Shown here piece by piece: positions 29,858 through 40,000 of a stretch of 64,000 bases of DNA (its first letter is position 1; the number at the start of each line of letters is the position of its first letter). Made by a program: the position numbers and the translations under genes. The notes under the pieces were generated by a model. That model worked only from the letters and a program-made list of their open reading frames with translations. It did no database searches and had not been told where the DNA came from. This DNA is from Microbacterium testaceum StLB037 (GTDB taxonomy: Bacteria; Actinomycetota; Actinomycetes; Actinomycetales; Microbacteriaceae), in assembly GCF_900104345.1 (NCBI RefSeq), contig NZ_FNJN01000008.1:124001-188000 (forward strand). Reading direction: 5' to 3'.

Positions 29858-31017
29858 GCGTTTCTCCGATAGAAGGGAAGGGCGGTGACGGTCGCGGGGA
29901 TACGGGTTCCGCGCACGTCGATGGACAGTTCGGTTCCGATGGCGGATGCCGCGGGTGCGACGAACGCCATGGCCACGGGGTGGCCGAGGGTGGGGCTGAG
30001 GGCGCCGCTGGTGATCTCGCCGACGGTGTCGTCGCCGCGCAGGACGGCGTAGCCCGCGCGACCCGCGCGGCGGCCCTCCGAGACGAGGCCGACGAGCACG
30101 GGGGCGTCGGCGGGGCCGGACGACAAGCCGTCCTTGCCGACGAACGCCTCTTTATCGACGGCGAGGACGCGGCCGAGACCCGCCTGTGCGGGGACGATGT
30201 CGCGCGAGAGCTCGTGGCCGTACAGCGGCATGCCGGCCTCGAGGCGCAGGGTGTCGCGCGCGGCGAGACCGCACGGCACGAGGCCCCGGTCGGTGCCCGC
30301 GGTGAGAGCGGCATCCCACAGGGCGGCGGCCTGCGCGGTGGGGATCATGAGCTCGTAGCCGTCTTCGCCGGTGTACCCGGTGCGGGCGACGAACAGTGGC
30401 GCCCCGTCGAAGGTGCCCTCGGTCCAGGCGTAATAGCCCAGCTCGTCGAGGGCGGTGCCGGTGATCTCGACACCCGGGGTGGAGTTCAGAATGCCGCGGG
30501 CCTCGGGGCCCTGCAGGGCGATGAGGGCGTAGTCGTCGGTGACGTCGGCGACCGCGAGGGTTCCGGCCTCTTCGACAGGCTCCGGGACCTCGCTCGACAT
30601 GGCGACCCACGTGCGCTGGGCCAGGTCGAAGGCCGAGGCCACGGCATCCCGATTGCCGGCATTCGAGATGACGAGGAAGCTCTGCTCCCCCAGGCGGTAG
30701 ACGATGACGTCGTCGACGATGCCGCCGCTCTCGGCAAGCACGAGCGAGTACTTGGCCTTGCCGATCTTCATGGTCGACAGGCGGCCGGCGAGCACATAGT
30801 CGAGGAACGCGGCCGCTTTCTCTCCCTCGACGCGGAGCTCGGCCATGTGCGAGATGTCGAACAGGCCCGCGGCCTCGCGCACGGCGCGGTGCTCGGCGAG
30901 GTCGGAGGTGTAGCGCACGGGCATGTTCCAGCCGCCGAAGTCGGTGAACGAGGCGCCGAGGGCCTCGTGCCGATCATTCAGCGGGGAGGTGCGCGGTGGA
31001 GCGGGGGTTTCGGTCAT
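29854..31017 (-). CDS. gcvT: Glycine cleavage system aminomethyltransferase GcvT
   Basis: The 387-residue T-protein transfers the methylene group to tetrahydrofolate and releases ammonia. It shows the N-terminal block [25 protein letters not shown] and [12 protein letters not shown], and the GCV_T C-terminal barrel ends the chain. It is the first gene of the gcv operon, behind a glycine riboswitch about 50 bases upstream. Confidence 0.96.
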   Translation of the reverse strand: MTETPAPPRTSPLNDRHEALGASFTDFGGWNMPVRYTSDLAEHRAVREAAGLFDISHMAELRVEGEKAAAFLDYVLAGRLSTMKIGKAKYSLVLAESGGIVDDVIVYRLGEQSFLVISNAGNRDAVASAFDLAQRTWVAMSSEVPEPVEEAGTLAVADVTDDYALIALQGPEARGILNSTPGVEITGTALDELGYYAWTEGTFDGAPLFVARTGYTGEDGYELMIPTAQAAALWDAALTAGTDRGLVPCGLAARDTLRLEAGMPLYGHELSRDIVPAQAGLGRVLAVDKEAFVGKDGLSSGPADAPVLVGLVSEGRRAGRAGYAVLRGDDTVGEITSGALSPTLGHPVAMAFVAPAASAIGTELSIDVRGTRIPATVTALPFYRRNA

Positions 31018-31065
31018 GAGTTCTGCCGTTCGCGATGACGGACAGACGCCGGACGGCGCCTGTAG

Positions 31066-31257
31066 AACTCCCCCTCTGTCATGGGCCTGAGAGTTTCACC
31101 GCGCGGATCGCGCGGCTTTCACCGTCGGCGGGCTCGGGGACGTGGCATCCCGAACCTCTTTCCAGAGTGGCCCGATCGACGCGGTACGCGTACCTGAGAG
31201 ATTGGCGGGGAGGCTTGCTCCTTCGGTGCCCGGCTGCGTTCGCCGGAGCTCTCCCGC
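31066..31257 (-). promoter_or_regulatory. Tandem glycine riboswitch
   Basis: On the minus strand a first aptamer runs from GCGGGAGAGCTCC through CACCGAAGGAGCAAG and AATCTCTCAGGT to CACTCTGGAAAGAGG. A second follows with CCGACGGTGAAAG, GAAACTCTCAGGCCC and GACAGAGGGGGAG. These are the conserved core words of the glycine riboswitch (Rfam RF00504). Glycine binding should turn on gcvTHP, so that excess glycine is degraded. The short run from the second aptamer to the gcvT start suggests control of translation or of early termination; I see no clear terminator stem. Confidence 0.9.
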
Positions 31258-31326
31258 ATCGATCATGGGGCCGGTGTGGACTTGTGGGGTCAGCCTAGCG
31301 GAGCTTCGGCGGGCGCCGTGAGATGT

Positions 31327-31824
31327 TCAGCCGTTGTCCTGCTTGCGGATCTCGGCGGCGTCGCCGGGGACGCAGAGGGAGGTGCCGGCGATGTGGTAGT
31401 CCCCGGGGCCCGTTGAGAACGAGAGCCCTTCGACGGGCCCACCTGTGGCATAGACCACAACCACCGGCTTCTCCACCGTCCGGACGTCCATCCCCAGCGA
31501 GCGCCAATGATCGGCAACCTTCTTCGCGTCGGCAGCTCGGTCTCCATCGGGCGGCGGGGCGCCATAGCCATAGGTGTAATTCACGCGCTCGCCGCTGCGC
31601 TGCCCGCAGTTTCCGACCTCCGGCGCCCCGTCCCAGGTCCAACCGCTGACATTCAGCAAGGCAGCACTGTCTTCGACGGTTGAAACAAGTGCATCCTTCG
31701 CCTGCTCAGGACTCATCTCATCCTCCTTGGATCCCACACACGCGGCGAGCGTCCCAACAATCGCTCCGAACATAACGACGACCGCAAGCGCCCTGATATA
31801 TCCGTAGTCAGTAGATCGGGCCAT
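31327..31824 (-). CDS. Small putative lipoprotein, unknown function
   Basis: 165 residues. A basic N-terminus, hydrophobic segment and lipobox TLAAC (Cys29) predict a lipoprotein. The mature part holds two cysteines (GNCGQ near 82 and SLCVPGD near 151) that may pair, plus an alpha-beta pattern. No family is recognised. Its start overlaps the DUF1023 hydrolase gene by 17 bases, so the two are made together. Similar small lipoproteins often follow WXG-DUF1023 genes in actinobacteria, but that is recollection and untested here. Confidence 0.7.
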   Translation of the reverse strand: MARSTDYGYIRALAVVVMFGAIVGTLAACVGSKEDEMSPEQAKDALVSTVEDSAALLNVSGWTWDGAPEVGNCGQRSGERVNYTYGYGAPPPDGDRAADAKKVADHWRSLGMDVRTVEKPVVVVYATGGPVEGLSFSTGPGDYHIAGTSLCVPGDAAEIRKQDNG

Positions 31825-33637
31825 GGGTCATCCCTTCGATCAACGATTGCTGGAAGGGCGTGGGCCCCGGCGGTACGTACGGTGAGACCAGTGCCCCCTG
31901 GCCGGTGGTCGCGAGCGCAACGTTGCGCAGTGACTCCGTATCGAAGTCCAGATATCCCGTACCGTCCGGAGTGGAAACATTATGGTCGAGAACGGGTTTG
32001 CTACCTGCATCGCCGGCCACGCTGAAGGTGTTCGCCCCGAATCCGGGGTCCACCGGGTTGATTGGGTGGTCGGGAGACAACCGACCAGTCCACGCCCATG
32101 CGTCCCCTCCGGCCGGGTCGATCTTCCATACATCCTGCGCCTGACCCGCGAAGACCTGGTCGGCCTGCAAATCACTCGCTTCCTCTACGCCCGCCGGGAG
32201 ACCCGCCGAGCCGAGAGTCACATAGGTGTCGACATGCACCCCCTGCTCCGTCAATGCAAACGAGGATGTCGTCGTGCCATACGAGTGGGCAACGACATTG
32301 ATCTGCGCGTCTGCCCTAACGACATCGGCCGCGCGAAGATCCCGGGCGAGATTGTCCGCCCCGCGCTGGGCGAGGTCGTTGTGCATCACGTCGAAGCCTC
32401 CCTCCGCGACGGGGATCGGAGGAGTTTGGTATCCGATCCACGCGACGACGGCGTGCGTACTTCCACTATCCGAGCGGTCTTGTTTCGTGAGGAGGTTCTG
32501 AGCCGCGCGCGTCCAATCCCCCATCCCTTCCGTTGTCGTCCCCATGCCGGGCACTGCGTAGGTGATGTCGTCGGCAGTATCGAGATCTCCGATCGAGACG
32601 GCCGCGAGCGGCGGGGAATCCGCGGTGAGCGACATGAGAAACCTCGGCGCCTTCCCGTCGGGAGACGTGAGCGATGATTCGATGTCCTCCAAACCCTTCA
32701 CCCGGGAACGTACCTGGTCGAGCCGCTCGGCATATGCCTGGGCCGCGGCGTAGCCGCCGAGGATATCGTCGTACGTCGGGGGCCTTTCCGCCTCCGCCAA
32801 CGCCGCGCGGGCGTCGGCCAGCTGGTCCTCGAGCCAGATGCGGTTCGCCTCGTCGCGAGCCGCATAGGCCACTCCCCCGAGGTTGCCGGTGATCGCAGGA
32901 GCCGCGTGGATGAGAGCGTCCCTCTGAGAGTCGTCGAGTTGCGCCCACCACGGTGCGACGGCGGCGGACTCCGCCTGAGCGAGGACTCCGGCGAGACTCG
33001 GTCGCGCCCGAAGAAGGGCCGCAAGGCTGGCGGCATCCGCACCCGCGAGCGCATCGAGCACTTGGCTGGAGTTCGCGCAGCCGGTCAAAATGGCCGCCCA
33101 TTCATCCGCACCGAGCCCGGGCGCGGCGATCGCGGCACGAAGCGCCGCCGCGGCCTTCTGCGTCGCAATGCTCAGCGCGGTGCGCGCATCGGCGAGGACC
33201 GCTCGCGCTTCGGCCCGCGGCGCGGACCCCAGGAAAGCTCGCCGGTCGGGTCCGAGCCAGCCGGTCGATTCAGCAGGCGCGTCCTGGAACGCTGCCGCAT
33301 CGAGGGCTTCAGCCTGGTCCCAGAGATCGATCGCGTCTCCCGCCTTGGCGCGCGCGGCGTCAATCGCGGCCGCGACGTCCTCGAGCGCGGACTGGCCGGC
33401 GCGGAAGGCCGTTGCCATGGCGGTCCACCCGGATTCCACCGTGCCCGCGCGGGTCTCGTACGCATCGGCCGCTTCACCGGCCCAGTCGGGAACCGTTCGC
33501 ATCGAGTGAAGCGCCGAACCCACATCCTGCGCGCTCTCAGCGCGCGCCCGCCACGCGGCTGCGGCGCGATGAAGCTCGCCGACGTCACCGGGGATCAACA
33601 GGGAGGGGTCCCGAGTGCTTCCGAGTTCGGCGTTCAT
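31808..33637 (-). CDS. WXG100-like N-terminus fused to DUF1023 alpha/beta hydrolase
   Basis: 609 residues. The N-terminal 110 form a helical hairpin with PDWAGEAADAYETR (Trp52), the WxG turn of type VII secretion substrates. A helical middle follows. The C-terminal third is an alpha/beta hydrolase of the DUF1023 type, with nucleophile elbow NVVAHSYGTTTSSFA near residue 450 and a late HNVSTPDG region that could supply the histidine. It may be exported by a type VII system and act outside the cell; no such system is encoded in this window. ATG 33637 overlaps the preceding reading frame (ATGA); a TTG four codons earlier is less likely. Confidence 0.82.
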   Translation of the reverse strand: MNAELGSTRDPSLLIPGDVGELHRAAAAWRARAESAQDVGSALHSMRTVPDWAGEAADAYETRAGTVESGWTAMATAFRAGQSALEDVAAAIDAARAKAGDAIDLWDQAEALDAAAFQDAPAESTGWLGPDRRAFLGSAPRAEARAVLADARTALSIATQKAAAALRAAIAAPGLGADEWAAILTGCANSSQVLDALAGADAASLAALLRARPSLAGVLAQAESAAVAPWWAQLDDSQRDALIHAAPAITGNLGGVAYAARDEANRIWLEDQLADARAALAEAERPPTYDDILGGYAAAQAYAERLDQVRSRVKGLEDIESSLTSPDGKAPRFLMSLTADSPPLAAVSIGDLDTADDITYAVPGMGTTTEGMGDWTRAAQNLLTKQDRSDSGSTHAVVAWIGYQTPPIPVAEGGFDVMHNDLAQRGADNLARDLRAADVVRADAQINVVAHSYGTTTSSFALTEQGVHVDTYVTLGSAGLPAGVEEASDLQADQVFAGQAQDVWKIDPAGGDAWAWTGRLSPDHPINPVDPGFGANTFSVAGDAGSKPVLDHNVSTPDGTGYLDFDTESLRNVALATTGQGALVSPYVPPGPTPFQQSLIEGMTHGPIY

Positions 33638-33930
33638 TCGACGGTCCAACCCTCGACGGCACCCAGCGCTCGCACGTCGGCCTGGGCGTCGGCATCCATC
33701 CTCTCGAACATGTCCGCCACCTCACGGAGTCCGGTCACGAGCACGTCGACACCGCGCTGACGCTACGCGGTGCAGTCGTTCATGCACCCGACGAACTCCG
33801 CCACCGCAAGACTCAGGTCGGGCTGGTCGGCAACGGAGAAGTCCCGCAGTTGCGACAGTTCCGGCACGACATCGCTCATCTTCGTCGCCACCCGCCGCAC
33901 CTCGTCGACGGAAATTGAAATGTCCCCCAC
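33634..33930 (-). pseudogene. WXG100/ESAT-6-like protein interrupted by an in-frame amber codon
   Basis: From the GTG at 33930 the frame reads VGDISISVDEVRRVATKMSD and onward to MNDCTA, then TAG at 33765-33763 (codon 56). It continues in the same frame with RQRGVDVLVTGLREVADMFE to a TGA overlapping the hydrolase ATG (ATGA). The full length of about 98 codons, the all-helical two-part pattern and the position before a WXG-DUF1023 gene fit an ESX-type small partner. A TGG to TAG change is the simplest cause. It could be a nonsense pseudogene, a sequencing error, or a suppressed codon. Confidence 0.65.
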
Positions 33931-34028
33931 GCGCAAAAGACTAGACATGAGACGCATCGGCAGCGGAGTCCAGGAGTGGATTTCACCCGCTGAGTTCACC
34001 CGCGCCGCTTGTCACCCCGCGGCGACCG

Positions 34029-37000
34029 TCACCCCGTACGGGGAGCCAGGCCCTTCAGCCATGACGCGTCGCTCGAGGGGGTGTAATCGCCGAAGGTGAC
34101 CGCGTAGGCGAGGGTATCGAGGCCCGCGGCCATCTTCTTCTGCATGCACGCGGCGAAGGCGTTGGTCCCCGCTTTGTCCGTCCACACGCCGGCCGCCGTC
34201 TGCCCGCCCTTGGCCGCTTTCGCCTTCGCTTGCGACGCCGCGACCGTGGCCTTGATGGCCAGTCCCGTCGCCGAGACCCCCGCCAGTGCGGGCTCAGCCG
34301 CGATGAGGGCCGACTCGACGGAATTCACCATCTTGGTGAAGCGGGTCGAGGTGCCGAAGACCGTCTTCGTCTGCGTCCCGTAGCCGGCACCGAGGGCGAT
34401 ACCACCGCCGATGAAACTTTGCATGGCGAACAACATGTTGTCGTCGCCCCCGGCGGAGTAGGCGGTCAGGCAATCGAACGGAGCCGCCAACATGTCCACG
34501 ACCGAGTTGATGGTCTGCCCCGCGCTTCGAATCCCGTCGACGGCTTTTCCGCTCACGTTCAGCGCCGTCAACGCGTCCGCGGTGGCCGACAGCGCCACTC
34601 CCGCGATGCCCACCACGCTGGTGAGCGAGCGGACGTACGCTCCCGCCGCAGCCGTGGCGAAGCCGGTCATGACCTTCGCGGTCGTCGACATCGTCATGAC
34701 GAAGCTGTCGCCGAAGTCTTTGAAGTCCTCCGAGATCGACGTCGACGAGTAGTAGGCGACGAGCGTCTTGTCGCTGGACATGTGAACGCCAGCGTACTCC
34801 CCATCTTCGCTGCTCGTGGAGTCCGCGCCCGACGTCCAGTGTCGGAACCGCGGGTCGCCTCCCGTAGTGGCGCGCACCACGACGTCCGTGCCGCCGAGAT
34901 AGCGATACGTCGTGGGGTGCGTCATCGTGAACGCCACAGGTCCCATCGAATCGTCCAGCCAGGGAAGCGTCTGCTCCTCCCCGGGACAGTTCGGCGGGGT
35001 CATGACCGTGAGCCGCTGCGTGTCGTGCGGCAGTGACAGCGTGTAGCACTTGGCCTGCAACGTCGCCGTCACGCGTTTGTGCACGTAGTCGCCGTCCGCC
35101 GTGCGTCCCGCGCCGGAGAGCACCACGGGCGCGTCGGGGCTGGCGCCGCTGCCCGAGGCGTCGCCCTCCCACGAGACGACGTTGAACGCCTCGGGGTCGA
35201 CGGCCGCCCGGAGCTGGAGATCCGTCCCCGCCAGCCACGCGTACCCGCCCCGCGTGTACCGCGGGTTCCCCCCGACGCCGCAGTCGGCCGGAGCGGTCGA
35301 GATGTAGTCCTCGATCGGACTGCCCTTGACCTGATTGGTCGCGTACAGATCGGGCAGCACCGCGCCCGAGGGCGAGAGGATTCGCGCCGAGATCGAAGCG
35401 AATTCGCACGCTCGCGCCACGACGGTCGAGTCGCCGTGAAACTTCTGCGACAAGGACGAACCCTCCTGCCACATGTTGACCGAGGGGCGGTCCTCCTTCG
35501 CCGTCGGCCCGTTGCCGACGTCCGTGAACGTGTTGGACCTCGAGGCCCAGACGATCGTGGCGCCCTTCGCGGCCTCGCTGATCGGCGTCGCGTTTACCGT
35601 GAGTTCCTGACCGCTCGCGGTGCCCTGATCGTAGAAGCGCGCGTTCACCCCCTTGTACGGCACGTCGCACGGGTTGCCCTGCGGGCCGAAGTCGAGGCTG
35701 ACGTCGAGAGCACCCGCCGGCTGCGACGACAGGTCGATCCGCTTGCAGTTCTGCCACTTGCCGTACGCCGCGACCGCGGAGGTGTCCTGGGTGAGGACAG
35801 CGGTCACCTTCGCGATCGCGTTGGCCGACCCCTTCACCGGAAGCCCCGCCCACCCGAGGAAGGTCAGTCCGCTGGAGCCGCCCGTAGCCTCCATGGTCAC
35901 CGCGGTGCCGGAGAGGTACCAAGGCGAAGACGCCGTGCCGCCGACCGCCGGGCAATTGCCGGGCGTCTGGATGTCGACCTTCGCGTCGCGGTACAGATCG
36001 CCCACCATCGATGTCGAGAGTGAGACGCACGTGCCGTAGGTGGCACCGACCGTGAACGGGCGATCACCAACCGAGAACGAGAACCGGCGGCTCCCCAGTG
36101 GCGCGGTGCTCTCCGAGATCGGCGAGTATCGATCCGTGCTGCCCGCCCACGAGGCGAAGTACGTCTTGGCGCCGGCACCCGCGTCCTTCAGCGTTCCCAC
36201 GACGGTCGTCCCAAAGCGGTACGCCGACGTGCCGGTCACCCGGTCGTAGCAGTTCGACGGGGTGTCGATCGTGATGGTGCCGCCGATCGGCTGGGCGATC
36301 TCGGGAAGCGCGTAGCATTTCGGCCCCACCGCAGCCGACACGAAAGCGGTGTCGGGCGTCACCTTCACGGTGATCGAGTCGGCGCGGACGCCGTCGCCGC
36401 TGATGAGCTGCGCGCCGTCTCCCCATCCCACGAACTGCTCGCGTGAGCGCAGTTTCGAGCGGTCGATCGAGACCGTGAGGTCGGAATCCCACGCGGCGGT
36501 GGTCTCGACCCGATCGCCGGTGCGTTTGACGGTGTAACCGCACTTGCCGCGAACGTCGTAGCGGAGCGCGTCGACCGGCAGGACGGCCCCGTCGTAGTTC
36601 TGGACCGACAGGATGACGGGAACGCACCGGACGCTCGTGGTCGCAGTGACCGTCATAGGGCGCAGGGCGTTCGGTCCGGCGATCGACACGGGCGGGTCGA
36701 CGAACTGGCCGGTGGTCGCTCCGAGCGAGACGCCGTTGACGGCGACGTCGTCGACGTCGTACTTCTCTCCCGGCGTGACCCGCACGAAGACGGGCGTCGA
36801 TTCGAAGTAACCCGCGCCCCCTCCGCAGTCGGGGGCCGTCACGAGTTCGATGTTCGCCGAACCCGCCGGAGACGAGGAGGGTGCCGCGAAGGGGACGCAC
36901 GCGACGATCCGGCCCTGTCGCGTGACGGTCGCCGGCTTCCACGCCGTCGTCCCGCTGTATTCGAGGGTGAACAGAGCGTCATCGGTCGTCCGCTGGTACG

Positions 37001-40000
37001 CCGGCAACGTGACCTGGCAGGTGCCGCTGAGCACCGCCGCCGTGCACACCACGGTGTCGCCGCGACGGATCTCGATCGTGCCGAGATCGCCTGCCGCACG
37101 CGGCCCCGCTACCGACCACGACACGGGGACGGTGGTCAGGCCACCCCACCGCTCGTTCTGGCCGACAGCCAGGCTGACGGTCGGCTCCGAGCGGTCGAAC
37201 TCGACGAACGCCGACCCCGAGCCTGGTGCGTAGTTGTCGGCACCGAGGTAGTTCGCCGTCAGGACGCGGTAACCGCCTTCGCCGAAAGCGAGATCGCACG
37301 CGCCGGATGCCGTCCGGTCGCCGTCACCGTCTCGGGGGCCGACGAAGGCGGTGCACGTCGCTCCCCGTCCGTCGTTGACCACCACGGAGCCTTGCGGGGC
37401 GTGAGTCGGCAGCGTATCGCCGAGCAGGAGCGGATTCGCCTCGTGGGCGTATCGGACGGACACCGTCACCGGGCTCATCCGACCGGCCTGCGGCTGGCCG
37501 GGATCCAGCGTCACCACGACGGGCGCGGCGACCCAGTCCTGCGCGATCTCGGCGGAGCTCGGCGCGAAGCGATCCTCATCGGGGAGGAACCGGGCCTCGA
37601 CGGTGCCGCTGCTCGCCGCGAACGTCCGCGCAGACACGCGCACGGTACCGGTGGCGGTCACCGCACCGGTCGCGAACGGCTTTCCGTTCCGCGTGAGCTG
37701 AATGAAGCCCGTCGGCTGAAGCCCGGCGGCGTCGACCGTTACCTGGTAGGAGGTCACCGTGTCGGAGAAGACCGCTGTCGCACCGGGCCGCTGGTCGGCC
37801 GGGGCGAGCACCACCCGGGTGGGGACGCGCGTCACACGAACGGTGAACTCCTGGCTCGTGCTGCGCGTGTTCGCGTCGTCACCGGAGTAGTCGATCACGA
37901 AGCGGTAATCGGCATCCATGTTCCTCAGCGCCGAGGGCAGCGGGAAGGTCGCCGTGGCCGACCCGTTCTCGAGAGGAACCGTCGTGCCGAGGTCGCCGAG
38001 GAGGTTGTCGGCGCTGCGGATACGGATCGTGCCGGAGGGCGTCACCCTGCCGCTCATCGTCACGGGGACAGACAGCGTCGATCCCACCTGGACGGCGGCC
38101 GGCGCGGTCAGAGCGAACGTCGGCGCTCCCGCGAACAACTGCGCCTGGTCGAACGCGTAGCTCCCGCCCGGGGGCGCGACGTACCGGTCGTCCCACGGTT
38201 GTCCGAGGTACGTGACCGAGACGGTGTACCAGCCCAGAGAGGTGGTGCGGATGCCGCCGAGCCGTGTCGACGAGAGCTTGGCGACACCGTTCTCCAGCGT
38301 GGCGGTCTCGTCGCCGATGTCGCGGCCATCCGGTCCGGTGAGGACGAAGCGCACGGCGCCGCGGGCGACGAACCCGGCCGGGGATCCGGGGACGCTGACG
38401 GTCGCGACGGCTTCGACGAACCCGCCGAGTTGCGCCGTCGCCGTGACCGCGGCCTGCGTCTCGCGCGGCGTCAGCGTGATCTTCTGCGCGGCGAGGGAGC
38501 CCGTGGCATCCCTCGCCGAAGACCCGCCGAAAGGCCCGGTCGGCTCGAAACTCGCGGTGAGCGCACCCGAGTACGCGAGACTCGGGATCTGCGCACCGAA
38601 GGTGACGGGCACCACGACGTGGCGCTCACCCGCGACGCCCGTGTCATCGGCGGACGACAGGGCGACGCGTCCGACCTCGATGTTGGTCAGCGTGACGATC
38701 ACGACGCCGTCGGGGCGGTCGTCTCCCGCCGCGTTCTTCACGCTCACCCCCACTCCCAGGTCGCTGTTCCACGGCAGGGTTCGCGACTCGTCGGTGTCGA
38801 GGGTGGTGCTCGTCGGTGCGGCGGTGACCGAGAGCGACCGCGAGGTCGACGCGGGGTCGAACTGCTCGTCACCACCGAAGTCGGCGACCAGGGTGTACGC
38901 CCCGGGGAGGAGCGCGCCGCCGACGCGCACGCGCGCGGCACCCGAGGCCAGCGAGAGGGATCCGAGCGACGTCGTGGCACCGTCGGCCGAGACGGCGCGC
39001 AGCGTCACGATGGCGGTCTCGGGGCTCAGCCCGCTCGCGGCGAGTGTCACCTCGACGGATGCTCCCGCGGAGTACGCGATGGAGCCGGGGGCGTCGACGG
39101 TCAGCGTCGGCGTGGCCCGCGCGACGGTGACGTCGATCGCGTTCGACGCGGACCCCGCGAACACCGGCGATCCGACGTATCGGGCCGTGACGGCGCCCCC
39201 GCCCACGCCGAGCGACCCGGCCGGGGCGGTGAAGGTCGCGGTGGCGCATCCCGAACCCGTCGCGCACGCGGCCAGGGCCACCGACCCGAGCACGGACGAT
39301 CCCCGGACGAACTCCACCGAACCCGTGGGGATCCGTGCGTCGCCGCCGGTGGTCACCGTCGCGGTGAACGAGACGGAATCCTCCCAGTGCACGGCCGTCG
39401 ACGACGCCTGCAGAGCGGTCGTCGTCGCGGTCGAGAGGACCCGCACGGGGTGCGCTGCCGAGACGGATGCCGAGAACCCGGACGCGCTCGAAAAGGCGGC
39501 CGTCAGGACGTGGTCGCCGACGGCGAGCGCATCGCCGGGGACGACGACCGTGTAGACCGCCCGGGCATCACTCGCCGTGACCACCCCGATCTTCGCCGCC
39601 GTCACCGCGACACCGTCCGACAGCAGGGTCAGGGCCCCGCTCGGCGTCGCCGTGCTCGGGGAGAGCGTGTCGACGACGACCGTCGTCGTGAACGGAAGTC
39701 CGGCCGTCACCGACGAGGGGCTCGAGGAATCGAAGGCGGTGGTCGTCTCCGCCGCCGTGAGGTGGAGCCCCACGCTCTCGGACGCCGCTCGGCCGTACAC
39801 CTCGTCACCGAAGTACGTGGCGGTGAAGGAATCGGTACCCCACCCGTAGCGCACGCCCGGCACGACCGCGCGGCCCTGCGCGTCGAGGGTGGCGGTGTAG
39901 CCACCGACCGAGACCGTGCCCGTCGGGATGGGCCCCTGCCCGCTGACGGTCACCGTCGCGGCCGCTCCGACGGGGTCGCCGTAGACGGCGGTCGCCGCCG

